A stretch of 29,388 bases of DNA, from the IMG/VR virus record IMGVR_UViG_3300022698_000381, positions 1-29,388 of that record; one strand, given 5' to 3'. This document shows, piece after piece, positions 1-6,975 of the stretch. Source of the DNA: a virus. The first letter of the stretch is position 1. Every line of letters begins with the position of its first letter. The notes beneath the pieces were generated by a model. The model was not told the DNA's origin and did no database searches. It was given only the letters and a program-made list of their open reading frames with translations. Made by a program: the position numbers and the translations under genes.

Positions 1-26
1 AAAGGCTCTTTCCCATCGTCAATTTC

Positions 27-55
27 AATATACTACAATCATAAAATAATGTCAA
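27..55 (-). promoter_or_regulatory. Sigma70-type promoter reading off the left edge
   Basis: On the minus strand TTGACA (50-55) and TATATT (27-32) are separated by exactly 17 bp. It would drive genes beyond position 1. The spacer ends TGATTGTAG, very like the promoter at 2702-2730 (TGATTATAG), so the two probably belong to one regulated class. Confidence 0.7.
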
Positions 56-74
56 GATAAAAATACTATTGTAA

Positions 75-197
75 TCAATTATTTTCATTTTTCATTTCCT
101 TTCTGATCACACCTATAAGAACACCCCCATAATAGATATAATCAAAAATAGTATCTTTCTCACAATCAATCATTATCTCTTTCATTTTCTCTTTCAT
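75..197 (-). CDS. Small hypothetical protein (40 aa)
   Basis: A short reading frame lies directly downstream of the sigma region-4-like gene (stop at 216). ATG at 197 is chosen because a weak purine-rich AAGAGA lies just upstream; an in-frame GTG at 210-212 is the alternative. The product starts MKEKMKEIMIDCEKD and has a short hydrophobic stretch, YIYYGGVLIGVI, near residues 20-31, flanked by charged residues. I do not recognise a family. It may be a tiny membrane-associated peptide. Without it, the 215 bases at the left end would hold only the promoter at 27-55. Confidence 0.4.
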   Translation of the reverse strand: MKEKMKEIMIDCEKDTIFDYIYYGGVLIGVIRKEMKNENN

Positions 198-215
198 ATT
201 CTCTTTGCTCACAAG

Positions 216-812
216 TTATTTTGCTAATTGAAGATACTTATTTGATTCTTTTTCAGTCTTTAATTTGCACAAAGCATTCCTAACTATTTGACACGCTCTG
301 CCATTAGAAATTTTTTCTTCTTTTGCTATCTCTCCATATGTATGTTTATAATCATCTATACCAAAAAATTTACATACAAAACGCCTTTCTCTTTCAGAGA
401 GAACACAAAGAGCCTTTCTTACCAAATCCTTTCTTTCTTTCTTTATATAACTATCTTCAGCTGATTCTATCAAAAGAGCATTATTCTCACTAGAAATAAC
501 CCTGTCCTCAATATTAACCTCATTTGTGATTTTATTTCTATCAATAAGATCAAATCTATCAGGAAAAATTATTTCAGGAATAACATTAAATATCTTGGCA
601 ATATCCTTACACGGCTTTATATACCCTCCTCTTTTCTTTTTGTATGGAATTCTAAAGTTAATGAGTAAATACAGTGTTTGATCATTAATTCCATATTTAA
701 TGGAGAACTCTTTTCTTGATGAAGAACAACTTTCAATCAAATTCAAAAGAATATTGTTTTGAATCCTTGTAGTAACTCTAATATCTGAAAAATTAAAAGA
801 ATTTCTGTCCAT
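216..812 (-). CDS. Sigma-70 region 4-like transcription factor
   Basis: 198 aa. The C-terminal third (about residues 135-188) reads LSERERRFVCKFFGID, then a typical loop and the helix-turn-helix TYGEIAKEEKISNGRACQIV ending in ALCKLK. This closely follows sigma-70 region 4, the domain that contacts the -35 element and the RNA polymerase beta flap. The N-terminal half (about residues 20-85) looks like a Cro/XRE-style helix-turn-helix. No region 2 is visible, so it cannot act as a complete sigma alone; a region-2-like protein is encoded at 5299-5838. The start has AAGGAGT 5 nt upstream. It sits 3 nt downstream of the methyltransferase gene, so the two are probably co-transcribed. The sigma-4 assignment is strong; an activator of late genes is inference. 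Confidence 0.75.
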   Translation of the reverse strand: MDRNSFNFSDIRVTTRIQNNILLNLIESCSSSRKEFSIKYGINDQTLYLLINFRIPYKKKRGGYIKPCKDIAKIFNVIPEIIFPDRFDLIDRNKITNEVNIEDRVISSENNALLIESAEDSYIKKERKDLVRKALCVLSERERRFVCKFFGIDDYKHTYGEIAKEEKISNGRACQIVRNALCKLKTEKESNKYLQLAK

Positions 813-815
813 ATT

Positions 816-2384
816 TTACTCCTTATATTCCAATAAAAACCCTTTTTTCATTTTCTCTTTTCTTCTTGCCTTGTAATCATCAGGTATCCAGTTTTTTCCT
901 TCCGCAGCCCGTTCGTTAAACTCCTGCCATAGAAACTCGTCTTTAAATTCCAAATGGATTGTGCCATATACAGTATGTTTTTTATACACCCGAAATCTAA
1001 AAAAATGGCTTTCATGAACATAATTAAATACATTTCCTTTTTCACTGTTCTTGACAAATGTTTCTATAATTCCATTTTCATATTGATTTCTGAATTCAGT
1101 GTCATCTGTGGGATTGTTCTTGTCCTTCAACCGATCCCCTGACAGCCACATCATAACCCGATCCAAATCGTTCAACACATCTTCCAATTTCCAATCAATT
1201 TTATAGCTGCTAAAACAATAACCCCACAATTGTGGGATGATGACTTTTTTGTTTACTTTATAGCTGTCGTTTGTCCACCATCCCTCTTTTTCAATTTTAT
1301 TTTGTTTATCATACGACGTCAGCAGATCAAACGTACTCAAAATAGATTCATTCATAATACTTTCGAAAGAAAAAATCAAAGCGTCAAGAAACTGATAAAT
1401 GTTCTGCTCTGTAAATTCAATCAACGAACTGGAATTTATTTGCTGCATAAACTCCTTTTTTATCTTACTCGACATCAGTTTTGTAAAACGGGGATATGAC
1501 AAAAGCTTCTTCCATGCTCTTTTTGTAGATGCCTTTATATATTGATTAAAATCAGTAGAATAATCCTCCACTTCACTAAAAGCAACTCCTCCAAGCCCTC
1601 TCAGTTTATGTATTTCATTTAATACCTTTTTATACTGCTCTATTTCTACTTTATGCCTATCAACTTCTGCTTTTATACTGTCCCTGGAAATTACAAACTT
1701 GTTTGGTTCGGTATCAATTGTATAATTATTGACCGTACTATATTCCGAAAAACTAAAAAAGTTCTCTTTATTTTTCTTTATATCCAGATTGACAATTACA
1801 CATTCAGGCGATGCTTTTCTATATGCCTTTGAAAACGCTTTTCCTATATTTATAATTTCAGCATCTTTCAGTTTTTTAACTAAAAGTTTTCTCTCTTCCG
1901 AAAAAGGATTATCGATTGTTTCTTTGTTGAGAACACAAATTATCTGGCCGCCTTCTTTCATCAATTCAATTGCCCTAAGCAAATGTGCAGCCCCTTGGTC
2001 AAATGGAGGGTTCATTACAATACAATCAATTTTATATTGCCCATCATAATCAAAAAAATCATTACCAATCACCCATATTTCCTCATACTCTTGTGCATTA
2101 CGGTGAGCAAAAAGCCGGTAATTGTACAGGACCGATCGAAGGGAAGGGTCTATTTCAATTGCAAATAAACCAACTTCCATTTCTTTTTGTTTTACTATTG
2201 CATTAGGCTCTTCCTCTCTATGTTGATAAGTGATATAATCATTAAAATCAGAACAGGCAATGCCTAAAAGCAGATCCCCCTTACCTGCCGATGGATCAAG
2301 GATTGACTTTGTATTTTCCCAATCAACCATATATTTAATTTTGTCTGCTATTTCCTGCGGGGTCGGATACCAGTTTTCGTTCAT
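816..2384 (-). CDS. Adenine-type DNA methyltransferase with DUF4942-like C-terminus
   Basis: 522 aa. The SAM-binding motif I (DPSAGKG, residues 30-36) and catalytic motif IV (NPPF, 125-128) mark a class I N6-adenine DNA methyltransferase core in the first ~200 residues. The C-terminal ~200 residues (ending FRFRVYKKHTVYGTIHLEF and EGKNWIPDDY) resemble the DUF4942 domain often fused to phage methyltransferases. I see no restriction endonuclease domain, so this is probably a solitary enzyme that protects or marks phage DNA. SD AGGAG lies 7 nt before ATG. It is followed 3 nt later by the sigma region-4-like gene. Confidence 0.85.
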   Translation of the reverse strand: MNENWYPTPQEIADKIKYMVDWENTKSILDPSAGKGDLLLGIACSDFNDYITYQHREEEPNAIVKQKEMEVGLFAIEIDPSLRSVLYNYRLFAHRNAQEYEEIWVIGNDFFDYDGQYKIDCIVMNPPFDQGAAHLLRAIELMKEGGQIICVLNKETIDNPFSEERKLLVKKLKDAEIINIGKAFSKAYRKASPECVIVNLDIKKNKENFFSFSEYSTVNNYTIDTEPNKFVISRDSIKAEVDRHKVEIEQYKKVLNEIHKLRGLGGVAFSEVEDYSTDFNQYIKASTKRAWKKLLSYPRFTKLMSSKIKKEFMQQINSSSLIEFTEQNIYQFLDALIFSFESIMNESILSTFDLLTSYDKQNKIEKEGWWTNDSYKVNKKVIIPQLWGYCFSSYKIDWKLEDVLNDLDRVMMWLSGDRLKDKNNPTDDTEFRNQYENGIIETFVKNSEKGNVFNYVHESHFFRFRVYKKHTVYGTIHLEFKDEFLWQEFNERAAEGKNWIPDDYKARRKEKMKKGFLLEYKE

Positions 2385-2397
2385 AAAAATCTCCTAA

Positions 2398-2679
2398 TTA
2401 TTTCGGTTCAGACAAATATTTCAGCTCTTCCCAAGCCCTCTTCAAAGCAGCAGAAAATTCTCTATAAAACCCACTTTTACACAATCCCCAGGCAGTCTTC
2501 ATCAAAAAAGACAGCACCCTTTTTGTATGCCCTCTATCTTCTTCCCAAGCACCCCTCATTTGTGGATACCCAGAATCTTCCCCATTCCAACCAACAAAAT
2601 GTCTATCTATAGCAGCCTCAAACCGCTCATCCCAAAATGATTTACTGTTACATATTTTATAAGCTGCTGCTTGGTTCAT
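2398..2679 (-). CDS. Hypothetical protein (93 aa)
   Basis: I start this at ATG 2679 (MNQAAAYKIC), because GAGGGAG sits about 6 nt upstream; the longer reading frame would use a TTG overlapping that SD. The product is Trp- and charge-rich, with a C-terminal amphipathic stretch (VLSFLMKTAWGLCKSG, then EFSAALKRAWEELK). It has no membrane segment and no motif I recognise. It is the first gene after a clear promoter (2702-2730), so it probably heads the transcript that continues into the methyltransferase and sigma region-4-like genes. Confidence 0.7.
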   Translation of the reverse strand: MNQAAAYKICNSKSFWDERFEAAIDRHFVGWNGEDSGYPQMRGAWEEDRGHTKRVLSFLMKTAWGLCKSGFYREFSAALKRAWEELKYLSEPK

Positions 2680-2701
2680 AATCATCTCCCTCAATAATTA
2701 T

Positions 2702-2730
2702 AAGATACTATAATCAAATACAAATGTCAA
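2702..2730 (-). promoter_or_regulatory. Sigma70-type promoter for the methyltransferase/sigma-4 genes
   Basis: TTGACA (2725-2730) and TATCTT (2702-2707) are 17 bp apart on the minus strand, in the only sizeable gap between 2679 and 2738. Transcription would start near 2695, giving a 15-nt leader that contains the SD of the 2398-2679 gene. Confidence 0.7.
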
Positions 2731-2737
2731 GTAAATC

Positions 2738-3385
2738 TCATCTATGTCTCACAAATCTGTTATTGTCTATCCAGTTTAGACTTACATCTCCATGATGGTT
2801 TAACGTAAATACAAACCAAGCATATACCTGCATTCCTGTAGCATAAAATTCTGTGATTTCATTTGTGAGCATAGGCATTCGAGTATAAATGTATAGTTCT
2901 GACAATTTAAATCTAAAATCAGGATTTCCATAAAATTTCAGATATCTATTTTTACCGTGCAGATAATTGATTGGCATAAGGAAAATAAATTCTCTTTTGC
3001 ACACTTCAGAAGCTTTTCTTATAAAATCATTGGCTTTTCGAAATGGAGGATTAGTTATAATCATATCAAATTTTTGCGTTTCATTCAGAAAGTCGATTCC
3101 TTGCTGTATATCATATGCAACAACTTTTTTATATCCATGCTCTTTTAATGAACGTACAATGGACCCCTTCCCCATTGCGGGCTCAAGAATGCTCGTTTTG
3201 TCAGGATAGCCCAAAATCTTCATTTCCAAAAATTGATTGATCATTGAAATTGGCGTTTGATAATCATCCTGTTTCAACCGCTGCCCACAATTAACCTTTG
3301 AAAAACACTTTCCTTTTGGTCTTGGATTAAAAATAGCTTTCGGACTATCTGTTTTGGATGAATGTCTTTGTCCATCATTTTTCAT
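2738..3385 (-). CDS. SAM-dependent DNA methyltransferase (second)
   Basis: 215 aa. Motif I is ILEPAMGKGS (about 67-76), followed by an acidic strand end (AYDIQ, about 90-94) and the NPPF motif (112-115), the signature of N6-adenine DNA methyltransferases. It is much shorter than the first methyltransferase and lacks an obvious target-recognition domain; KQDDYQTP before motif I resembles the substrate-side motif of small phage methyltransferases. Its start overlaps the stop of the membrane protein upstream by 4 nt (ATGA), showing translational coupling. No partner nuclease is visible nearby. Confidence 0.8.
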   Translation of the reverse strand: MKNDGQRHSSKTDSPKAIFNPRPKGKCFSKVNCGQRLKQDDYQTPISMINQFLEMKILGYPDKTSILEPAMGKGSIVRSLKEHGYKKVVAYDIQQGIDFLNETQKFDMIITNPPFRKANDFIRKASEVCKREFIFLMPINYLHGKNRYLKFYGNPDFRFKLSELYIYTRMPMLTNEITEFYATGMQVYAWFVFTLNHHGDVSLNWIDNNRFVRHR

Positions 3386-3690
3386 TCGACTTTCCCTTTC
3401 TTAATCTCTTCCATTCTAATTTCAATCAGGCTGATGAGTTGCTTGCACTTTCTAACTGTATTTAATCCTTCTGCAAATTCCTCCATATTCCAGTCTTTTG
3501 CTGAGCTCACCCACACCGAGCCAGCCATAACACAAAGCCCTCCAAAAACAACGTTATACAAAACAAAAGCCTGTAAACTCTCAAGAAAATAACTGCGGAT
3601 AAAAACAGCACAGACATACATTAGACAAAAAATAATAAAAATAAAAAACAACAAAAGAAAAACATAAGGAGGCCTGTATTTATTTCTCAT
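3382..3690 (-). CDS. Small two-helix membrane protein
   Basis: 102 aa. Two hydrophobic segments (about residues 8-30, rich in FLLLFFIFIIFCLM, and 40-62, VLYNVVFGGLCVMAGSVWV) are followed by a charged cytoplasmic-like tail (RKCKQLISLIEIRMEEIKKGKVE). The start has GGGGAGGAAAAGCTT before ATG, and it overlaps the end of the Cys-rich small gene by 11 nt. No known family is evident. Confidence 0.7.
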   Translation of the reverse strand: MRNKYRPPYVFLLLFFIFIIFCLMYVCAVFIRSYFLESLQAFVLYNVVFGGLCVMAGSVWVSSAKDWNMEEFAEGLNTVRKCKQLISLIEIRMEEIKKGKVE

Positions 3691-3856
3691 AAGCTTTTCC
3701 TCCCCTTTTTAAATTCTCCTGTTTGAAGTAACAATCATAACAAAACCACTTCACACCCCACTTCCCTTTATTTTCTACCAATGTTCTGACATTAGCATAT
3801 CTATTACATGTGCTTTCAATCCCGCCTCTATTTACTATATTCTCACATATAGCCAT
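3680..3856 (-). CDS. Cys-rich small protein, possible zinc ribbon (58 aa)
   Basis: This small gene begins at ATG 3856 after a good SD (AAAGGAGGG, 4 nt spacing). The product begins MAICENIVNRGG. Cysteines fall at residues 4, 17, 39 and 42; the last two form a CYDC pair, so a single zinc site is plausible. The Cys17 context (STCNRYANVRTLVE) and the CYDC close to aromatic residues look like a treble-clef or ribbon. It overlaps the next gene by 11 nt, which supports genuine coupling. Function unknown. Confidence 0.65.
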   Translation of the reverse strand: MAICENIVNRGGIESTCNRYANVRTLVENKGKWGVKWFCYDCYFKQENLKRGGKAYEK

Positions 3857-3867
3857 GACACCCTCCT

Positions 3868-3969
3868 TTATTCAAACTCAAAAGTGAATTCTACTGGTTC
3901 ATCCGCTTCTTCTTCAGGCTGCTCTTCAATTTCCTCTTTTTCCTCATAAAAATCATCGATTGTCTTCAT
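3868..3969 (-). CDS. Tiny acidic protein (33 aa)
   Basis: ATG at 3969 follows AGGGGG at 4-5 nt. The 33-residue product starts MKTIDDFYEEKEEIEE and is mostly Glu, Asp and aromatic residues, ending EFTFEFE. The strong SD and its fit between two similarly spaced small genes argue that it is translated. It may bind a basic partner, but no function can be assigned. Confidence 0.5.
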   Translation of the reverse strand: MKTIDDFYEEKEEIEEQPEEEADEPVEFTFEFE

Positions 3970-3992
3970 AAAACCCCCTACATGGTATTCTT

Positions 3993-4148
3993 TTACTCTT
4001 CTTCTTTATCACACTTTTGCTTATAAACACAGTTTTTGCATTTACCTCCAAAAGCATTCACTATTCCTGCCATTACCGTTAACAACAAAAATAAAGTGCC
4101 AAAAAAATGCAAAGGGGATTCAAAAATCACCCGCAAAACTTCAGCCAT
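3993..4148 (-). CDS. Small membrane protein with Cys cluster (51 aa)
   Basis: ATG at 4148 is preceded by AAGGAG. Residues about 13-34 form one transmembrane helix (LHFFGTLFLLLTVMAGIVNAF). The tail then carries CKNC (37-40) and a further Cys at 46, ending in an acidic run. A membrane-tethered single metal or disulfide site is possible. I know no named family for it. Confidence 0.6.
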   Translation of the reverse strand: MAEVLRVIFESPLHFFGTLFLLLTVMAGIVNAFGGKCKNCVYKQKCDKEEE

Positions 4149-4153
4149 TTGTT

Positions 4154-4414
4154 TTACTCCTTCTTAGACCCTGTAATAGGACCCTCAGTTTCTTCGAGAA
4201 ACTTCAACCAAATCCTATCATCTTTTGTCCATTCTTTGATTAATTCAAGCAATACTTCTGTATTCTCATGCTCTTTAGCTTCCATTTCAGCATATGCTGT
4301 TTTAAGCCCATCAATACCTGTTTCCAAATCACAAGATTTCACTCCTAATAATTCAGCTACTTCCAGCATTTCAAAAAAGTTTAACCCTTCAGTAAAATCA
4401 ACCGTCTGTTTCAT
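4154..4414 (-). CDS. Small acidic hypothetical protein (86 aa)
   Basis: The product is soluble and strongly acidic. It starts MKQTVDFTEGLNFFEMLEVA and is predicted helical, with many Glu residues (AYAEMEAKEHENTEVLLELI). The start overlaps the stop of the basic 51-aa gene as ATGA (4411-4414), so translation is coupled. The acid/base contrast between these two neighbours suggests possible partners, but this is only an inference. Confidence 0.65.
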   Translation of the reverse strand: MKQTVDFTEGLNFFEMLEVAELLGVKSCDLETGIDGLKTAYAEMEAKEHENTEVLLELIKEWTKDDRIWLKFLEETEGPITGSKKE

Positions 4415-4566
4415 TCTTTACTCCTTTGACCTTGTAAATAAACTTCTTTAGCCATTTTAGTTATTTGTTTTCTTCTTTTTTTAGAGATGCCTCTTATTTT
4501 AGGTTGTTTTCTTTTGATAACCCCCTTTTCATCTTTATAATAATCATCAGTTAAATGTATATACAT
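4411..4566 (-). CDS. Small basic protein (51 aa)
   Basis: ATG at 4566 is preceded by AAGGAAGGTGAT. The product starts MYIHLTDDYYKDEKG and then becomes very Lys/Arg rich (KRKQPKIRGISKKRRKQ, about residues 18-34), which would suit nucleic-acid binding. It ends in ATGA overlapping the next gene. A perfect 14-bp palindrome (4581-4594) lies just upstream of its SD. No family recognised. Confidence 0.6.
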   Translation of the reverse strand: MYIHLTDDYYKDEKGVIKRKQPKIRGISKKRRKQITKMAKEVYLQGQRSKE

Positions 4567-4580
4567 ATGTATCACCTTCC

Positions 4581-4594
4581 TTAGTTTAAACTAA
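4581..4594. promoter_or_regulatory. Perfect 14-bp palindrome, possible operator
   Basis: TTAGTTTAAACTAA reads identically on both strands. It lies between the terminase-like gene stop (4619) and the SD of the basic small gene (4566). Its position could suit an operator or an mRNA element that masks translation. No -35/-10 pair was found around it. Confidence 0.35.
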
Positions 4595-4618
4595 ATACAA
4601 TGCTGTTTTTCTGGATCA

Positions 4619-5296
4619 TCAGCGGATTTTCCCTTCTACTCTTGCTTTTTCAATTTCGAATATATTACTTTCAGACAAAGAACTATATTCCCTATTAAAA
4701 ATCATTTCCCTTAGCTGTTGTATTTGATTGTCGTCAGTATTTTGAGTTGTGCCTTTTAGCTGGTCGACCATCTCTTTAATCATTCTTAGAGATTCTGACC
4801 TATTAGGCAACTGGTACTCGATTATTTCTTTTTCTGCATCCTTTCCAAAATACCTCTTTTTTACCCCATCGATTACATATAAGAGGTCTTCAGGAATATC
4901 GGAAAAAGGCTTGATTTCTCCGTCTTCTGTATAAAAATCCGATATTTTATAAAAAGCTCTGGTATATAAAATTTTATATAAATTATATTCAATTTGATTT
5001 GCGTATGGCGCAATAATTTTATGTACTACCCTTTTTAGGGCTTCCTGAACTCTATCTCTGTGCAAAACCTCTCTAGACCTGTTGTAAAGGATATTTCTTG
5101 TTTTGGCTCTCCATCCTGCAGATAAATAGGCTTTATGAGCATCCTTAAAACCGGATGCAGCATATACAAATACAAATATCTGCTCTTTATTGTTCAAAGA
5201 GAGGTCGGAAAGATCAATATCAAAAAGACGTCTTGCTTGTGGCAAAGTCACGCGATTTACAACAGGAATTTCCATTTTTTTAACATTTTTAGCCAT
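4619..5296 (-). CDS. Terminase small subunit-like DNA-binding protein
   Basis: 225 aa. Residues about 35-90 (LNNKEQIFVFVYAASGFKDA, then AYLSAGWRAKTRNILYNRS and VQEALKR) match the helix-turn-helix pattern of the Terminase_2 small-subunit family (typically TxKQxxFVxEY.., A..AGY..KTA). The following part (YKISDFYTEDGEIKPFSDIP ... VIDGVKKRYF ... EIIEYQLPNRSESLRMI) fits the family's central region. In packaging, this protein recognises pac or cos DNA and hands it to the large subunit. No large terminase is present in the window, so it may lie beyond position 1, or this copy may do another DNA-binding job. The SD is weak (GGAT), and the gene is probably coupled to the sigma-2-like gene 2 nt upstream. 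Confidence 0.7.
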   Translation of the reverse strand: MAKNVKKMEIPVVNRVTLPQARRLFDIDLSDLSLNNKEQIFVFVYAASGFKDAHKAYLSAGWRAKTRNILYNRSREVLHRDRVQEALKRVVHKIIAPYANQIEYNLYKILYTRAFYKISDFYTEDGEIKPFSDIPEDLLYVIDGVKKRYFGKDAEKEIIEYQLPNRSESLRMIKEMVDQLKGTTQNTDDNQIQQLREMIFNREYSSLSESNIFEIEKARVEGKIR

Positions 5297-5298
5297 AA

Positions 5299-5838
5299 TT
5301 AATCCAATTTTGCCAGAATTTCCCTAAAATTTAAAGGGCAATTTACAGTTTTTAGGGTGTCTTTGTGCTCTGAAAACCATTTTTTTATCTCTTTTATCAA
5401 AATCTGCATTTTATATCCGCTAAAACGCCCTGTTGAAGTGAAACGCCCTCTAATCCGCTTTAAATTCATTTTTGAAGCACCGAAACCGTTTTCGCAGGTA
5501 TATTTTAGGATTTCTCTGGCCTCCCTGGAAAGCTGCAAAAAAGCAGAAAGAATATATAAATATTCAGACTCCGCACATTTATACTCAATATCAGGGAACT
5601 CTTCTAAAAAATAAGTACTCTCAATCGATTCTCTTCTTATAATATTTTTGAATCCGTTATTCATGATTCTGTTAAAATATGTACGAAAACCCGCTTTGTC
5701 TTTCTCAAACCGATCAAGGGCCTTCAGAAAAAACAAAAAACCTTCTTGGTAAAAATCTTCTTGGGATTGTTTAGAATTCTTAGCATATCTGTAGGATGCT
5801 GCCCTTACCATATCCCTATAATCTTCAAATTGTTCCAT
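5299..5838 (-). CDS. Sigma-70 region 2-like protein
   Basis: About 179 aa from MEQFEDYRD. Residues about 8-62 (MVRAASYRYAKNS, QEDFYQEGFLFFLKALDRF, FRTYFNRIMNNGFKNIIRRE) match sigma-70 region 2, which grips the polymerase clamp helices and the -10 element. The later part (LSREAREILKYTCENGFG ... GYKMQILIKEIKKWF) follows a pattern seen in phage sigma-like proteins. There is no canonical region 4; that domain is on the 216-812 protein. No SD precedes either possible start (5844 or 5838). A promoter (5845-5873) places the transcript start at about 5838, so the mRNA may be leaderless. A role as a T4 gp55-like late sigma is inference. Confidence 0.75.
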   Translation of the reverse strand: MEQFEDYRDMVRAASYRYAKNSKQSQEDFYQEGFLFFLKALDRFEKDKAGFRTYFNRIMNNGFKNIIRRESIESTYFLEEFPDIEYKCAESEYLYILSAFLQLSREAREILKYTCENGFGASKMNLKRIRGRFTSTGRFSGYKMQILIKEIKKWFSEHKDTLKTVNCPLNFREILAKLD

Positions 5839-5844
5839 AATCAT

Positions 5845-5873
5845 AATCTACCATAAATATCGTATAAAGTCAA
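5845..5873 (-). promoter_or_regulatory. Promoter of the sigma-2-like gene, probably leaderless
   Basis: TTGACT (5868-5873) and TAGATT (5845-5850) are 17 bp apart on the minus strand. The -35 overlaps the final codons of the HNH gene. A start site 7 nt past the -10 falls on the A of ATG at 5838, and no SD is present. Confidence 0.55.
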
Positions 5874-6235
5874 GTAAAGTTTTCTGTTTCCGTCATAAAT
5901 CTTTTATGAGCTTCATTCTCTTCTCTTGTACACCATTCCAAATTATCAGCACGATAGTTCATATGATCTAAATCAAGATGATTTACTTCTGGTTTATCTT
6001 CAGGGTTTGGTATAAAAAGAAGCGCCACCAATCGATGCACATCTATCCTATGTCTCTCTCCATACAAATACAAATCAACACAAGGGTATGTGCCTTTTTT
6101 CTTTCCACGCAAAAAAGGTTTCAATATTTTCCCTGTAATCTCACTTTTCACCTTCCCCATTCTGTTTACCAGATAAGGGAATTCTGATACTGTTAAAAAA
6201 CGGGTCCTCAGTCTAATTCTTTTCCATTCACTCAT
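5870..6235 (-). CDS. HNH endonuclease (homing type)
   Basis: 121 aa from MSEWKRIRLR, chosen because its ATG overlaps the upstream stop (ATGAGTGA, 8-nt overlap); a longer 132-aa form would run into the upstream gene. The HNH fold is clear: VHRLVALLF (His67), PEVNHLDLDHMNYRADNLEW (Asn85, His86, His91, Asn98) and the closing TREENEAH (Asn107, His110). The N-terminal part (EFPYLVNRMGKVKS) is the usual short DNA-contacting lead-in. Such enzymes are typically free-standing mobile genes in phages. It lies near the terminase-small-like gene, where HNH enzymes sometimes take part in DNA packaging, so that role is also possible. Confidence 0.85.
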   Translation of the reverse strand: MSEWKRIRLRTRFLTVSEFPYLVNRMGKVKSEITGKILKPFLRGKKKGTYPCVDLYLYGERHRIDVHRLVALLFIPNPEDKPEVNHLDLDHMNYRADNLEWCTREENEAHKRFMTETENFT

Positions 6236-6725
6236 AATAACTAAATGATTTATAATAATGAAGATCATTCAAAAGCCGTTTGAAATGAGACCAGGAAATA
6301 ATCACAATCGGCTCCTTCAATTCTTTGTTTTTATATATAATTGACCAATCTTTATATTTTCCTTTATTGTTTTCAGCTTGTCGTATAGCACCTCTCAAAT
6401 CCAATTTTTCCGTATTTTTACATTCAAAAGCAATATCAACTTCTTCTTTTGCATGTCCTCTCAAAACCACATCCACACCTGATTGGCCCATTTCTCTGGA
6501 ATGAATCAAACACTGATCATCAGACTGATCATACTCGATACCAAGCAAACTTGCTAATTGCTCACAAACCCATTTCTGCAAATTTCTCCCTTTCGACTTC
6601 CTACTCGCAACAGTAATTGAATTTCTCCTCAGCTTCCTTAAAATCTTTTTCCCTAAAGAAACATCATCAGGAAGCATCAGTTCTAAAAATTCAATTTCTT
6701 CTTTTGTAAAACCTATCCATTTCAT
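6228..6725 (-). CDS. PD-(D/E)XK family nuclease
   Basis: 165 aa. After a basic helical N-terminus come GRNLQKWVCEQLA (helix with the conserved Glu), SGVDVVLRG (motif Asp) and DIAFECKNTEKLDL (E-x-K), then a helix and strand (WSIIYKNKELKEPIVIISW). This order is the PD-(D/E)XK core of Holliday-junction-resolvase and RecB-like nucleases, with one active site of Asp, Glu and Lys. Next to a RecA/UvsX recombinase, a junction-resolving or repair nuclease is the natural guess, but a restriction-type role cannot be excluded. The start overlaps the upstream gene by 35 nt. Confidence 0.75.
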   Translation of the reverse strand: MKWIGFTKEEIEFLELMLPDDVSLGKKILRKLRRNSITVASRKSKGRNLQKWVCEQLASLLGIEYDQSDDQCLIHSREMGQSGVDVVLRGHAKEEVDIAFECKNTEKLDLRGAIRQAENNKGKYKDWSIIYKNKELKEPIVIISWSHFKRLLNDLHYYKSFSYYE

Positions 6726-6975
6726 CGTTTACCCTCACAAACAAACAGTACAATCCTGTAACTGCAAGATAATCTATAACATTCCTGTCAAAATTATCAC
6801 AAATTCCCTCCCTAATTTCTTCTAACGTTGCTTTACTGGCGGACAATTCTAAAAACCTTCTATATACAGCAAACAAATCGTCTGGGTTTATTCCTGTCTC
6901 TCTTATAACATTCTCAACTAACCTCTGTACTTCGGAGTCCTCTTTACCTTTATCTCGTCCTCGATAGCTTCCCAT
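6691..6975 (-). CDS. Hypothetical protein (94 aa)
   Basis: The product starts MGSYRGRDKGKEDSEV and is helical, with alternating acidic and hydrophobic residues; no motif is recognised. SD GAGGG lies 4 nt before ATG. It overlaps the recombinase gene by 58 nt and the nuclease gene by 35 nt. This unusually deep nesting implies strong co-translation and a possible structural partnership with either neighbour. Confidence 0.6.
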   Translation of the reverse strand: MGSYRGRDKGKEDSEVQRLVENVIRETGINPDDLFAVYRRFLELSASKATLEEIREGICDNFDRNVIDYLAVTGLYCLFVRVNDEMDRFYKRRN

